Source of the DNA: Chara braunii
Lineage: Eukaryota; Streptophyta; Charophyceae; Charales; Characeae
Length of the DNA stretch: 64,000 bases
NCBI GenBank assembly: GCA_003427395.1
Contig: BFEA01000452.1
Location: 860,448-924,447, forward strand
Direction: 5' to 3'
Numbering within the stretch: position 1 is the first letter of the stretch; each line of letters opens with the position of its first letter. Under the pieces are notes generated by a model. The model was given only the letters and a program-made list of their open reading frames with translations, ran no database searches and was not told where the DNA came from. The position numbers were made by a program, and so were the translations under genes. Shown piece by piece: positions 1 through 10,831 of the stretch.

Positions 1-57
<57 letters not shown>
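1..57. repeat. Poly-T then (TG)n(AG)n microsatellite
   Basis: The window opens inside a run of 31 T, followed directly by TG dinucleotides and then AG dinucleotides. The same TG-to-AG order recurs in both long LTRs near 26.0 and 34.2 kb. The left end of the run lies outside the window. Confidence 0.95.
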
Positions 58-66
58 CCCCGCACA

Positions 67-138
67 ACAACTTGATCTGTACATGTACCTGGACCCCACA
101 CGACAACTTGATCTGTATATGTACCTGGACCCCAGCTG
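67..138. repeat. Two-copy 36-bp tandem repeat
   Basis: Two near-identical 36-bp units start at 67 and 103, each reading acaacttgatctgta then a palindromic catg-containing stretch and ctggacccca. They differ by one or two bases. No gene is associated. Confidence 0.85.
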
Positions 139-199
139 CGACCACAGGTCCATGAGGGTTACCGGTAGTCCAGTGGGGGGAACAAGCAGAGTGGCAAAA

Positions 200-590
200 T
201 TCGAAAATGCAGTGAATTACCCCCGCGATTTATTTCGCGGTTGAAATGATTTTTTTTATTTTTTTAAATATTTTTCATGTAAAGATCACGACCAAATCTA
301 TAGATCCTCAAATTTGCAAAGTTGTCGGGTCATCCTTCTGATTGCGAAAAATGATGAAAGTTTGTTTTTTTTTCCTGTTGGCCCAAACGTGGTAGAGTAG
401 TAAAAATGGAAAATGTGATGAAACAGCGCGGCATTTACTTCACAGTTAATGTTTTTTTTCATTTTTCTGATATTTTTCCTGGAAAGATCACGGCCTAATC
501 TACAGGATATCAAATTTTCAGATTTTTTTGCCAATGTTTCTGAGCGCGAAAAATCGTCAAAGTTCGCGCTTGAAAATATTTGGCCCGGAC
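200..590. repeat. Degenerate ~200-bp tandem duplication, AT-rich
   Basis: Two diverged units can be aligned by the shared order T-rich tract, atatttttc, aaagatcacg, taatcta or aatcta, tcaaattt, then gcgaaaaat and aaagtt. The AAAGATCACG core is at about 284 and again at about 483, a period near 200 bp. No coding potential is evident; the family is not recognised. Confidence 0.6.
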
Positions 591-788
591 CTGCCTGTGC
601 CTACTGGTCGCCGCCCCCCCTAAGAACCCGGTCGGTAAGGGCAGGAAAGTTCATTTCAGGCCGGCGGGGGTCACACTGTGCAACATGAGGGTTCGGACAA
701 ACAGGCACATCCTGGCGTGCTAGCAGCTTGATGTCGGATACATTTCAAAAGACAGCAGTCCCCAAAAACAAACAGGGACCCAGTCCAC

Positions 789-912
789 CTGAGTGGTTAG
801 CTCATACGGGCAATTGGGTATTTCGAAATCTGTGCGTGGGTTCAAACCCTAACGCATCCACTGTGGTGAACAAACTTCAAATACTTAATAATAATAATAA
901 TAATATAATATA
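789..912 (+). mobile_element. tRNA-like SINE remnant with (TAA)n tail
   Basis: The stretch has a class-II tRNA-like order: a GAGTGGTTAG segment resembling a pol III A box, then about 45 bases later GGGTTCAAACCC, a good B box. A short linker and (TAA)n at about 887-912 follow. A tRNA-like head with a simple-repeat tail is the layout of a tRNA-derived SINE. The acceptor arm does not pair well, so a functional tRNA is unlikely. No target duplication was seen. Confidence 0.4.
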
Positions 913-916
913 ATGT

Positions 917-1056
917 ATGTATGTGGGTGGGTGGGCGGGCGGGCGGGCGGGCGGGTGTGGGTGGGTGGGAGTGAGCGAGCGGGCGGGCGGGAGTGAGTGA
1001 GTGAGTAGTGTGGGTGGTGGTCGGGAGTGAGTGTGGGTGGGTGGGTGCGACTTTTC
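917..1056 (+). repeat. G-rich GGGY/GTGAG microsatellite, G-quadruplex potential
   Basis: Successive GGGC and GGGT tetramers interspersed with GTGA repeats. Many runs of three G separated by one base on the plus strand meet the usual G-quadruplex pattern. Proline- and threonine-rich reading frames on the minus strand here are products of the repeat. Confidence 0.85.
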
Positions 1057-1642
1057 GTTTTTCCATTTTCCCGCCCGAGGCCAAAAAAAAGAAAAGAAAA
1101 CAACCACGAAGCAGAAAGAAAAACAAACGAAAAAAGTAAAAAATAGAATAATCACGATACAAAAAGAAAAACGAAAAAAGTAAGAAACGACGCACCGAAA
1201 ATGAAAATACTAAAAAACAAAAGAGTTGGGCTATGCCGGAAGGAGACAAAACGACACGGCGGAAGGAGGAAAAAAAAATTAACAGTAAAAAAAGATAAAT
1301 AACAAATTTAAAAAAGAATACAAATTCAAAAAGAAAAAAGAAAAAAAAGGGGCCGGGTCACGAAACAACACTTTCTTGCTATCCGACGGCGGGCGCGTTC
1401 GGATATTGATGCGCATCGACGCCCGCCGTGTACCCGGCCCCGTGGGCGATCTCTCTCGTTTAGTGGTGCGCTGTGAACAATTCGGTACGAGCGCTACTCT
1501 GCACAACACCCCTCCCTCGATCACCTTCATCCGCCGGCCCGAATCAAAACTTCGGGCCGATTCCGGCGCGCAGCGGAACACGACCTCCCCCCCGCGGGCC
1601 CACCGAGCTTAAGGGGTAGGATATATATATTTGTTTGTGACG

Positions 1643-1675
<33 letters not shown>

Positions 1676-2640
1676 CATGTATGTATGTAAATCAGGGAAG
1701 TTGAACGAGCGGTGGACCTTACTCTTCACAATTGCTGTGCCCGTTGTCCAATTATCCCAAGTGATCCCAAATCCAGAAGACAACACAATGTCCAACACCT
1801 GTGCAGATGCAAGACATCACATACATGCATACATATGCAGACACAAAAATGTGCGACAAGCGTCAACCTTTAACCCATTCAGAGCAAGCCACTCACGCCC
1901 CAAACCTTGAAAGATAACATTCCTTCCTAAACGTGACTCTTTTTACCCCAACCCTTCACATTTTTAAAGACCTCTGAGTGTGATTTGGACAATTTTAGGC
2001 ATAGATACAGGGGGGAGATTTATCTACTTCCTTCTTAGGTCTTGTCTTAGGTGTGGGTATCAGGCCATGGTGGAAGTTGAGTCAGAGTTTTACTGACCTA
2101 TTATCCAGAGATAACATAATTTGCAGTTCGTTACGGATTTCTTCCGTGTTTTTTTCCAAGAGTGGTGAACCTGTAGACACAACACAATCCGAAAGAATCT
2201 TAACGTTGCTTCTTCGATATTGGGATCTGGAAGATCCCATCTAGACTTGTGACCAGAGTCGGTGCTTGTCGTCGACCTGTTGCCTAACATCTACCCTGAT
2301 CTTATTGCCAGTCCGCCGCCCAGTCGGTCCAGGCTAAGAACAGAGTCCATCCTTCACCCCTTCGTCCCTGCGATTCTACTTAGTTTCCTTCTTTTTATGA
2401 GCCTCATGTTCCTAGCCACCACAAGCAATACCATTCATTCAATTTAGAAAGGGATCATATGATAGAGCTCAAATCAAAATTTCAAAGGGTGGTAAGCCTC
2501 TCTGAGTCAAGAACTCACTTTACCCTCCTGGTAGAATCAGAGATAGTTATTTAGGACTGAACGATGCAGATTGTGGAGAAAGTTAGCGGTGGTATGGCAG
2601 ACCAATCAGGATATATCCACTTGTTACCGGTGCCTGTTTG
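1057..2640. other. No recognisable gene; A-rich and (TA)n DNA
   Basis: 1085-1345 is A-rich on the plus strand and 1645-1690 is (TA)n running into ATGT repeats. The remainder shows no domain, tRNA or transposon signature by eye. Open frames are short, overlapping and antisense to each other. Confidence 0.6.
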
Positions 2641-2721
2641 ACAAAGGCAACCTTGTGGGCCTTGGCTCCCTGTGTGCTGAAGCACACTTTTCAGCAGACT
2701 TAACCCATGGCTTGGTCACTG

Positions 2722-3520
2722 ATAAGGCAGGTTTTCTCGTGAAACCTTGCTACTCTTATCATTGGCTAGTCACTGATTAGGCAGGTTTCATAGAACCCTG
2801 CTACTCTTATCACTAGCTAGTCTCTGATAAGGCACGTTACCCGGAACCTTGCTGCTCTTATCACTGACAGAGTGCTAGGATGATCACTTGATAAGGCAGG
2901 TGTCTTTGAAACCTTGCTACTCTTATATCAGACTAGTCACTGATAAGGCAGAATTTCCTTGCTACTCTTATCACTGACTAAACCTCAATAAGGCGGGTGT
3001 CTACGGATCCTTGCTACTCTTATCACCAAATGAATGTCAGATTGGTCAATGATAAGGCAGGTGTCCTTGAAACCTCGCTACTCTTATATCAGATTAGTCA
3101 TTGATAAGACAGGTTTTCCCTGCTACCCTTATCACTGACCAGCCGTCAATAAGGCGGGTGTCCAAGGAAACCTGCTACTCTTACCACTGAAAAGAACGTT
3201 AGATTGGTCAATGATAAGGCAGGTGTCCTTGAAACCTCGCTACTCTTATATTAGACGAGTCACTGATAAGGCAGGCTTCCCTGCTACTCTTATCATTGGC
3301 TAGCCCTCAATAAGGCGGGTGTCCAGGGAATCCTGCTATTCTTACCACTGTCCAAGTGTAAGACTCATCGAAGGTAAGGCAGGATCTTTTTCACGGAGCC
3401 TCGCTACTCTTATCACTGGCTAGTCGTTGATAAGGCAGGTTTCATAGACCCTGCTACTCTTATCATGCGACAAGTCGCTGATAAGGCAGGCATCATGCGA
3501 TCCTGCTACTCTTGCCTCCA
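2722..3520. repeat. Hairpin satellite, 15 units of ~45-64 bp with higher-order period
   Basis: Units begin near 2722, 2776, 2827, 2891, 2942, 2988, 3051, 3103, 3149, 3213, 3265, 3310, 3374, 3429 and 3479. Each reads GATAAGGCAGG, a variable linker, then CCTGCTACTCTTATC. GATAAG can pair with CTTATC and GCAGG with CCTGC, so each unit can form a stem-loop. From 2891 to about 3373 the units fall into repeating triplets with a period of 160-162 bp. No coding frame runs through the array. Confidence 0.9.
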
Positions 3521-4515
3521 CACAAGTCTTATCGACAAATCAAGTTATTGCCTTTGATATCACTCGACTTGAACCGTTGTTAGTTTCGGGGACTTATGCT
3601 TGGATCAGCCATATGACAAGAAATAACTGACACAAATCATCACCGTTGCATTCAATCACAATACGCTGAGCCAATAAATACTCATCATCATTAGGTGACG
3701 TATAGAGAGAAGAGTATGAGAAGTCGATCTCTTGCATCCATATTTTCAAGAAATGCCCACACAGCAAGATTGTTGTACCCAAAAGCCATCAATTTTCACC
3801 CGGCCAGCCTTTTCTCTACCCGCATCTTTTGAAACAACAATTGGGTCGAAGTAGCATACCTTGTCGTTCTCTGCCTCCAAAGTTCCGCCTGAACTCCGGC
3901 AGAGCTCCCGCAATCGTCGTGTGTATATAATTCAATCAATCGATTGCTGGCACTTAGAGCTAACTGAGACCAAATTAACTCCATGAGAAACATACCATCA
4001 AACAATTAAAGTCGAGGAGGCAGGCATCTGAACGGACCAAACAAAGATAAACACGGAGGAGGATGAGGAGGCGGGTACTATCGCAAAATGATAGTGTTAC
4101 CTTTCCTCTCCAATGCCCTATGCTTCCTTTCAGTCTCTGACCTCGTACGATGTTCAATGATAGCAATAGTAACTAATAGAAGTAGTAGTAACAATAAGCA
4201 AGTAAAATAATCATGATAGTAGTAACTAGGCAAAGAATAACAATCGTGGTACAATTAATAATAATAATACCATGTTAATTTGAATAAAAGAACGAGGATA
4301 TCTTTTGTTGATGTTTCTCCCGACCGAACTCTTCCTGTTTCGTTCGCTTCCCTCTCACTTCTTCTTCTCTTCCTTTCACTTTCACCCTCTCTACTCTTAT
4401 GGTTTCCATACAGCCCTAGGCACCGCAAACCCACCTTCTCTCATGCCTGTCCTCTAGGACCAAGCGTGTGTGCTCGTTGTCCTACATGCTTGCCAGACCG
4501 CGCAGTTGCTTGCCT
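3521..4515. other. No recognisable gene
   Basis: Mixed-composition DNA. 4170-4270 is AT-rich with short TAG and TAA runs. Small open frames have no recognisable domain. Confidence 0.5.
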
Positions 4516-4518
4516 GCA

Positions 4519-4534
4519 GGTTAATAATAATAAT

Positions 4535-4589
<55 letters not shown>

Positions 4590-4606
4590 TAAAATAAAAT
4601 AATAAT
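4519..4606. repeat. (TAA)n microsatellite
   Basis: About 85 bp of TAA units with a few AAAAT interruptions. It is followed immediately by TGCAAGG, the first seven bases of the gypsy LTR at 9008, although the sequence beyond that diverges. See the finding on LTR-like sequences next to (TAA)n. Confidence 0.95.
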
Positions 4607-5086
4607 GCAAGGCACCCATTTGTTGGACTTTCGCTGAAGTGTTTTAGATAGCGTACTTGGACAGAAAATCACATAGATCCCAATGTCTCACTCAAAGCTT
4701 AACGAAGACATGAATGAGAACCAGGAAGCATAGTTTCGTTATCATGATCAGACTTAGGTGGAGAATGTTGTGAGCTGAATGCCTAGTGCCAATATGCATA
4801 GCGCCAATCGGATTCAGAAGTTTTCTTCAACCAACACGAATTCGGGGCCTAGTGATCATCAGCGCCAGTTTCCTCTCATCAAGTACAATACTCAATCATG
4901 TGAGTACTACCATAGCTCTCTCTCCCCCTCTTGTCTATCTTCTTTGCTCTCCCTCTTTCTCGCTCTCTGTGCGCAGGCATCCTCGCGTTTTGTTGTATGT
5001 GTCAAAGTGCACCGTGCATCCGCGAGATTCAGTCTCTCCGAGCATCACAGCGTTTGTGTGTATCTCAATCTATCATTCCATGTATG

Positions 5087-5170
5087 TCACAGTTTGTGTC
5101 CCTCTGTATATGTCACAGTCTGTGTCCCTCTGTACATGTCGCAGTCTGTGTCCTCCTGCGTATCTGTGTG
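5087..5170. repeat. ~27-bp minisatellite (tgtgtccctctgtatatgtc type)
   Basis: Three imperfect units of GTCACAGTCTGTGTCC plus a CTCTGTAYATGT segment. The surrounding 4900-5330 is TG/CT-rich; long low-complexity frames on both strands are products of this composition. Confidence 0.75.
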
Positions 5171-5473
5171 ATCATGACTGTGTGAATCACAGCATCTGTG
5201 TGGTTGTGTGAATGTGTCTTTATCACTAAGTGTCGTGAGTCTATATGTCTCTGCATTCGTGGGTGCGTGTGAACAAGTTGTCAGTGAGTACAGTTGATTC
5301 GATAGGAGTCGTCGTCTAGCACCCAATGTCATAATTATTTCAGGACAAATTTGAATCCGAGTTATGTTTCCCAGCTGTGCTCATCCCCGAGCTTAGTGTG
5401 GGTGTCATGCGCCAGTGTGATCATCATTTGTCCGCTTGTTCTGAAGACGACAGATCCGAATGCAATAGTAACA

Positions 5474-5545
5474 ATAATAATAATAACAATATTAGTAATA
5501 ATACTACTACTACCAATAATAATAATAATAATTGTGATAATAAAC
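5474..5545. repeat. (AAT)n microsatellite, interrupted
   Basis: AAT/ATT units with interruptions. It precedes a diverged LTR-like stretch at about 5780-5945. Confidence 0.85.
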
Positions 5546-5779
5546 GTCGTGAATAATATTCAGAAACCAATGTCCCGAGATCACACAAATGACTGAGTAC
5601 TCGTGCCTAAGCAGAGAGTACAAAATGTGCTGAGAACCATTCTACATAAAGCAACATAATGAGGTAACGGCCAATGTTCAAGCCCGTAGGCCACGCTACT
5701 CAGCATCCAAGTGGCTCCTCTCTGTCCGTTCGTCCCGCACCCTTGCCTACACTAGTCGTTTGTCCCTCCTATAGCCATG

Positions 5780-5945
5780 CTCACACACAGGCTCACTTTG
5801 ACACTTGAAGACCAATGTGTACGGCCGTCGACACCACGAGCGGCTTCTCTTCGTGCACCAAGTATGTATCTCGTGCCAATCACAATCCTCGATCTCAACA
5901 CAGATGCCATGTGTACCCAAGGACCGCCGCGCACACATCCCGTTC
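5780..5945. mobile_element. Diverged LTR-like fragment related to the gypsy LTR
   Basis: Compared with LTR positions 9320-9425, this stretch keeps the order CTTC, GTGCACCAAGTATGTATCTCG, CACAATCCTCGATC, ACACAGATGCCA, CACCCAAGGACC-like and CACAC. Similarity is patchy but colinear over about 110 bp. I infer an old relative of the same LTR family. No coding frame or second LTR was found. Confidence 0.5.
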
Positions 5946-5960
5946 GTTCATTCACTCTGT

Positions 5961-6430
5961 CTGTGTTGTCCTATCTCTGTCTGTCTGCCACGTGTCCGGT
6001 AGTTGTATCGGTATATCCGGTCGTGACTGTGTAGGATGGTGTATGACTGTGTCCCAGTGTCCCAGTGTAGGACTGTGTGAGACTGCGTCACTGTGTCCCT
6101 GTGTAGAACTATGTATGACTGTGTCAAAGCGTCCCGGTGCGGGTTGCCACTGTCTGTCTGTTTCAGATTGTTTGTCTGTCGTGTTCGTCCATTTGCTGTT
6201 CATTCATCCGCGTGTGTCACTGAGTATCAGCGCCGCTCATGCATGTGCCACAGTGTGACTGTGTCACAACGTTACTTCTGTGTGTGTCACAGTGTGCTTG
6301 TGTCACAGTGTCACTCGTGTATGTGTGTCTCTTTGTGGTTCACTGTGTGTTATCGTGCTTGTCCCCGTCTGCGTCCCACTGTGAGTATCATAGTTTGTGT
6401 TCAATTGTTTTCGTCACAGTCTGGTCGTGC
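5961..6430. repeat. Degenerate TGTGTC/CAGTGT minisatellite
   Basis: Repeated GACTGTGTCCCAGTGT, TGTGTCACAGTGTG and related words throughout. Open frames on both strands here are cysteine-, valine- and serine-rich and follow from the repeat. Confidence 0.75.
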
Positions 6431-6795
6431 CAGTCTCATCTCCCTTCTCCTTTGTCTGTGCCTGTCTGTTCTTTTCTGTCTCCGCTTCCAGTCTGTTCAT
6501 GTTTGTCTGTCCGTCCAACCTGTTTGTTTGCTGGCCTTTGGTCTGCCTGCCTGTTACCCTTGACTCTGTATCGATGTAGTGTGTATGTACAGGCATGCAG
6601 AGTGTTGTGTCTGTGTGGTATCAAGAGCGAGCCTATGTATGCGAACAGAGAGTGGTTGGGCGCTGAGTTGGCATAGCCAGTTGAAAGTGAACTCTTGTCT
6701 GGAAGCCATATCTCTAAGTACTGAGTGGGCGTTTGTCGCCTGTTTGCTATGATGCTGTCACATGCATGAAAAGTGTGAATGATACGAGTCTGATT

Positions 6796-6798
<3 letters not shown>

Positions 6799-6843
<45 letters not shown>
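6799..6843. repeat. (TAA)n microsatellite
   Basis: About 15 uninterrupted TAA units. A TGCAAG word follows at 6854, as it does beside the gypsy LTR at 9008. Confidence 0.95.
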
Positions 6844-6844
<1 letters not shown>

Positions 6845-6853
6845 GAAAATGCA

Positions 6854-7474
6854 AGTTATATGAATGTGGACGAAGCACAAAAATCCAAATCACAAAATCA
6901 CACTGATGTCCAAGTAGTCAAAGCAAGAGCAGATAGCACAATGGAACCAAGTAACCATCCCTTTGAGAACGATACAGCAGAATCGTGAGTCAATATCCAA
7001 GCCCAATGGGGCAACACCAACAACATAACCCAATTTAGCTCTTTCTCTTGAATGGCGCTAGGAGCCCTATCTACTCTACAGCCTGTCCCTACGACTACAG
7101 CATGAAAGCAACCAGACAACTTGACGACCAGCGAGTGATGACGTCAATACCAATGCCAACTTCCTCTCCACCAGGTACATCTCTGTCTTCACCCTCACTC
7201 TCCCTTGTTATCTTAAACATCGCCCTTCACCTCCGAAGAACCACCCTCGCCCTTTACCTTTACTGTGCCCTCAGGCAGCCTGGCTATAACCGTCAACGCC
7301 CTATGCCCAGGCTACAGATGGCTGGTCCTATCTAGCCTAGATTATGATGTTGCTAATGACGTCAACAACTTCCCAACGTACGATCAGACAACGACCAATG
7401 TCGCATGCATCCAGCGCTGGGTATGTCTTTGTTCTCGCTGACAACCTCCGTCCCCAACGCATAGATGCCACGAG
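6854..7474. mobile_element. Diverged LTR-like sequence next to (TAA)n, disrupted by hAT element
   Basis: Colinear with the 9008-9924 LTR: TGCAAG at the start, TGTCCAAGTAGTC against TGTCCAGATAGTC, TGGCGCTAGGAGCCC against TGGCGCTCGGCGCCC, then TCCTATCTAGCCTA, a GACGTCAACAAC segment, CTTCC..GTACGA and CGCATGCATCCAGC..GGTATGTCT, ending ATAGATGCCACGAGC. Homology resumes after the hAT insertion at 8946 (CACCCAAG). It is an old relative of the gypsy LTR with no second copy in the window. Confidence 0.6.
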
Positions 7475-7659
7475 CAAGGTTGTCGAGCCCCGGCCCCGGG
7501 GTCCCGGGGGCCGGGGGTCAGCACCCCTGGCCCCGACCAAAAAAGTACAGGGGGGTGCGCAGCCACAGCCTGCACCCCCTGAGCCAAACTGCAAAATTGC
7601 AGTTTTGGCCCGACCTCGGGCCCCCCCCGGCACCCTCGTGAGCCCGGGGTAGTGCGGGC

Positions 7660-7830
7660 GCAAGGCGGGGGCGGGGCCCAGCGGGGTGCAGGGCCGGGGT
7701 TGGCTGGCAGCGGGGGCGGGGGTGCGGGGTGCGGGGGGGGGGGCGGGGGTCCGGGGCTGGGTGTGCGGGGGGTGGCAGGGCCGGGGGAGGGGTTGGGCGC
7801 GGGGCCGGGGGAGGGGTTGGGACACACCCC
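7660..7830 (+). repeat. G-rich subterminal tract of the hAT element
   Basis: Dense GGGG and GGGGC runs on the plus strand. A matching G-rich stretch is at 8803-8890 near the other end. Both have strong G-quadruplex potential. Proline-rich minus-strand frames across this tract are compositional. Confidence 0.85.
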
Positions 7831-8104
7831 ACTAAGTAGGGTATAAAAAAAAAATTGGAGAAGGCTGGCTGAGGTGCCAAAGGTGCACCTCTGCACAAAA
7901 AAAAAAAATAGGGCCCAATGGCCCATGTATTCCTAGTCTTTTTCGCGGAGGACCCCAGCAGTACATATGCAAGGGTCCCAACATCTCAAGAGATGTTCAN
8001 CAAATTTCGTATGAAGAACAGCAGCCAGCAGCCCAGCAATATATGTTCTGGATCCGAAGTCAGGTCTGCTTTCGAGCAGTTATGGGTTACAAGTTTTGTT
8101 TCTT

Positions 8105-8345
8105 TTTCTTTTGTTTTGTTTTTTTTTCCTACGAGCAGTGGCCCTAAGGGCCTTGCTCCACTCGTGACCAGCACAAAAGACAAAACATATGGCGGCGTAT
8201 GTGTTCCATGTTCTAGCAGAAGATTCATTCCCCTCTTTGTTTTGTTTCCTTTCCCTACGACAGGGCCTTGCTTCACTCGTCACCACTTGCACAAAAGACA
8301 AAACATATGGCGGCGTACAGTTCCATGTTCTAGCAGAAGATTCAT
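8105..8345. repeat. Tandem duplication (~117 bp, two copies) within the hAT element
   Basis: Two units, about 8105-8228 and 8236-8345, share TTTGTTTTGTTT, CCTACGA, AGGGCCTTGCTNCACTCGT, GCACAAAAGACAAAACATAT, GGCGGCGTA and CCATGTTCTAGCAGAAGATT. The second unit is slightly shorter. The closing motif also appears, diverged, at 23.86 and 23.94 kb. Confidence 0.85.
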
Positions 8346-8973
8346 AATTTCATTTTACTTTTGCGCATTTTTAGTGCAGGGAAGCCCTGAAAANCACGTG
8401 GTGCTATTGCCCAGAAACTCGCGTGCTCACTGCTCAATGGTCCCATAACTGCTGAAACACGGACCTTGAAGTGAATCAACAACATATATACTTGGTGTGC
8501 GATGCCTTCAGCATGTCTGTGATTAGTACCTCGTTCAAGGGAACGTAGCCCTTGCTGATTGTGCGCAGGGCCCTCTCGGATAACTTGCAGGGGGGTTGAA
8601 ATAAATATCAATAAGGATCTATTTGTTTACATTTTTTTATTTATTTTTTTTCTGCGCATCGGTGACCAGCATACTTGCGCCGCAGGGATGCTCCAACCCA
8701 AACCCCCCATGCCCCTCCTCCATCCCAAGAACTTTTGCTCCGGATTTGGGCTGTAGTCAGCAATCGCAGTAAGGCTGCGCAATCAGAAAAAAAAAAAAAA
8801 GCAGCGGGGGTGCGGGGTGCGGGTGGTGGGGGCGGGGGTGCCATGGTGCCGGGGNGGGTGGGGGTGGGGCACCCCCGCGGCGGGGGTCCGGGGGTCAAAC
8901 CCCTACCCCGGCTTCGCCCCCGGGGGCCGCCGCGTGACAACCCTGGCCACGAGCACCCAAGATCGTCATGTAC

Positions 8974-8976
<3 letters not shown>

Positions 8977-9007
<31 letters not shown>
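8977..9007. repeat. (TAA)n target of the gypsy element
   Basis: About ten TAA units that end exactly where the gypsy LTR begins at TG (9008). The other side of the element, 17195 onward, also starts with ATAATAATG. The element therefore sits inside a (TAA)n tract and its 5-bp target duplication cannot be told from the repeat. Confidence 0.95.
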
Positions 9008-9009
<2 letters not shown>

Positions 9010-9924
9010 CAAGGAAGATGAGCATTAGCGAACTCCAGCAATCAAACAGCATCATACATATGTGTCCAGATAGTCTTGACCTCGAACCAACAGCAGTCAT
9101 GCATCACGAGATTCACCAAATCAGAACACACCAATAGTTCATAATTGACAATGCTGAAATAGTCTCTCATCATCATCAACGAAGAACAAGAGTTGATATC
9201 CTATTGGCGCTCGGCGCCCAGACTACTTGTGGCAGATCCTATCTAGCCTAATACTACAATGCCGATGTTGACAACAACAGCTTCCTGAAGTACGAGCATA
9301 CAGCGCACAATGCCGCACGCTTCCAGCACAAGGTATGTCTCTCGCAACACTCACAACCCCGATCCACACCACACAGATGCCACTTGCACCCAAGGACCAC
9401 CCTGCATCACACCCAGCTCACAGCGGAGCAGCTCGGTTATGGCTGCCCGCTACATCTTGCTCGCTCGTGAGAGTGTGAGTGCCAGCCAGCCAGCAAATAG
9501 CGCAGCAGCGCTCGCGCAGCATGCAGCCAGCACCCCAATGCCGAATGAGGAGGCAGGCCCTTCCCTATATCGAAGTGGCCTGCTTGCGTCCAGTCCAGGA
9601 AGCTTCCAATAGGCCCCGGTAGGCACATGCCCAAACTTCACACGCAGGCCCAGGGCCTGATGATTGCATGTGCCCAACTGCCCTTGGCCTGCTCACGGCC
9701 TTTCCCACGCGTCTGGCCCAGGTCACCATTCAGATACATTTGCAAAATATGGCTTGGGCCTGGGCGCCTTCAACCAACTGGCGCAGCGCAACTGTCTAAA
9801 TTTCATCAGTTGCGGGGTACCCTGAAAATCTAGGCCCTGATGGCCTGTCGCGCCTGCCTTCACTTAGGGCGGCCGACATGCTGAAACAGGGGCCCCAAAG
9901 AGGCTGAGCGGGCGTAGCCTCGCA
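9008..9924 (-). repeat. 3' LTR of the gypsy element (917 bp)
   Basis: On the plus strand it begins TGCAAGG and ends CTCGCA, giving TG..CA termini. It matches 16278-17194 end to end with the same length. By eye I count about 33 substitutions and no net indel, roughly 96% identity, so the insertion is old enough for tens of substitutions but is far from the oldest element here. Confidence 0.95.
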
Positions 9925-9937
9925 TTCCCTCCTCCAT
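9925..9937 (-). other. Polypurine tract of the gypsy element
   Basis: Read on the minus strand, the 13 bases immediately before the 3' LTR are ATGGAGGAGGGAA. A purine-rich run abutting the 3' LTR is the plus-strand primer site of LTR retroelements. Confidence 0.75.
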
Positions 9938-10627
9938 ATCTTCGTTAGTCCTCTGAGAAGATAAATCTTGAGCCATCTGGCGCTTTCCTTTCAATACATC
10001 CTTCTCATAGCGGGCAACGATTTGAGGAGCGGTCTGCATCAATTCCTCCCGAGTAAACCAGCGGCCCTCCTTCGGATCTGTGTGATGTCTGAAGTAGACA
10101 CGGAACTGCAACTTTGGCTTTGGAGGATGTCCCCTTCCCGGAGGCTTCTAAACAGGCATCTCCCTGTGGTCGACGATATCATCGATGTCGACTTCTCCAT
10201 CCATGGTTGGGGGCAGCGTTGACCGACGAGAGGGAAACTGATCAGTTTCCCCGAACGCAGCGAGCTTAGAGGCGTGAAAGAGTGGATAAGTTCTGAGATG
10301 ACCAGGGATACAGATGACATATGATGGACCATCAGGATCTGTCCCTACTACGTCTAAGACTTCCCAAGGTCCAAAGTACTGAGGCATGAGTTTGCGGGTG
10401 ATTTCTGACATAAACTGGTCCTCTCGATAGGCCTCCACCAATGATCGAGTCACGTCGTTATTTAACTCGAACTCAGTAATCAGCGCACCTGAGAAATCAG
10501 GTCTACGCGACAAGGCATCAGCCACCTTGTTGTACTCCCCTTTTAAATATTGGGGGTCGAAGTCATATTGCTCAATGACCTCGATCCAACACTTCAGGGT
10601 GTCGAAAAGTATTGGTTGCGTTCTCAT
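9938..10627 (-). pseudogene. End of RNase H, integrase C-terminus and chromodomain remnant
   Basis: In one minus-strand frame, residues 1-45 from 10627 finish the RNase H/tether region (YLKGEYNKVADALSRRPDF). After about 30 residues the frame jumps to a GPY/F-type integrase C-terminus (MPQYFGPWEVLDVVG, then LFHASKLAAF). The zinc-binding HHCC domain and the catalytic DDE core normally between these are absent, so several hundred bases are deleted. A chromodomain-like segment follows (DIDDIVDHR), interrupted by a TAG near 10145, and resumes in the same frame (FRVYFRHHTDPKEGRWFTRE). In intact chromoviruses integrase joins DNA ends and the chromodomain guides insertion to chromatin; this copy cannot integrate. 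Confidence 0.85.
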
Positions 10628-10831
10628 CTATCTCAGGGTCTGATGATCAGTCCTAAGGATGAAGAACTTCCCAAGGAGATAATGCCTCCAATGGGTTAGA
10701 GCATTGTACACAGCGTAGAGTTCCTTCTCATAGGTGGACTTTGCCAATTTCTGAGACGGCATCTTCTTTGACATGTACTCGACTGGCCTCAACTTCGGCG
10801 AGAGCCGGTTAACCGAGCCCTCATTTTTCAC
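10628..10831 (-). pseudogene. RNase H central segment of gypsy pol
   Basis: The 67-residue frame contains the RNase H signature RPVEYMSKKM, then STYEKELYAVYNALTHWRHY and FILRTDHQTLR, the usual Ty3/gypsy order with conserved E and D. It is in the same frame as the upstream RT piece but separated from it by a 382-bp insertion whose edge lies at about 10815. The first few residues in this frame come from the insertion. Confidence 0.9.

Larger units (their letters stand above)
7475..8945. mobile_element. Non-autonomous hAT-type DNA transposon with 8-bp TSD
   Basis: The element starts CAAGGTTGTC and ends GACAACCCTG, whose reverse complement CAGGGTTGTC matches the start at 9 of 10 positions. It is flanked by the exact 8-bp direct repeat GCCACGAG at 7467-7474 and 8946-8953. 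An 8-bp duplication and CAGGG-type terminal inverted repeats are hallmarks of hAT elements. The 1471-bp body has GC-rich subterminal regions and an AT-richer core with an internal duplication. I see no transposase domain, so it would need help in trans. The insertion splits an old LTR-like sequence. Confidence 0.8.

Noticed and set aside
2722-3520. CRISPR array
   Set aside because: Units are contiguous, with no unique spacers of constant length, and the context is eukaryotic.
7337-7926. Proline-rich minus-strand frames of 126-180 codons
   Set aside because: Produced by the G-rich subterminal tract of the hAT element; no domain, overlapping phases all open.
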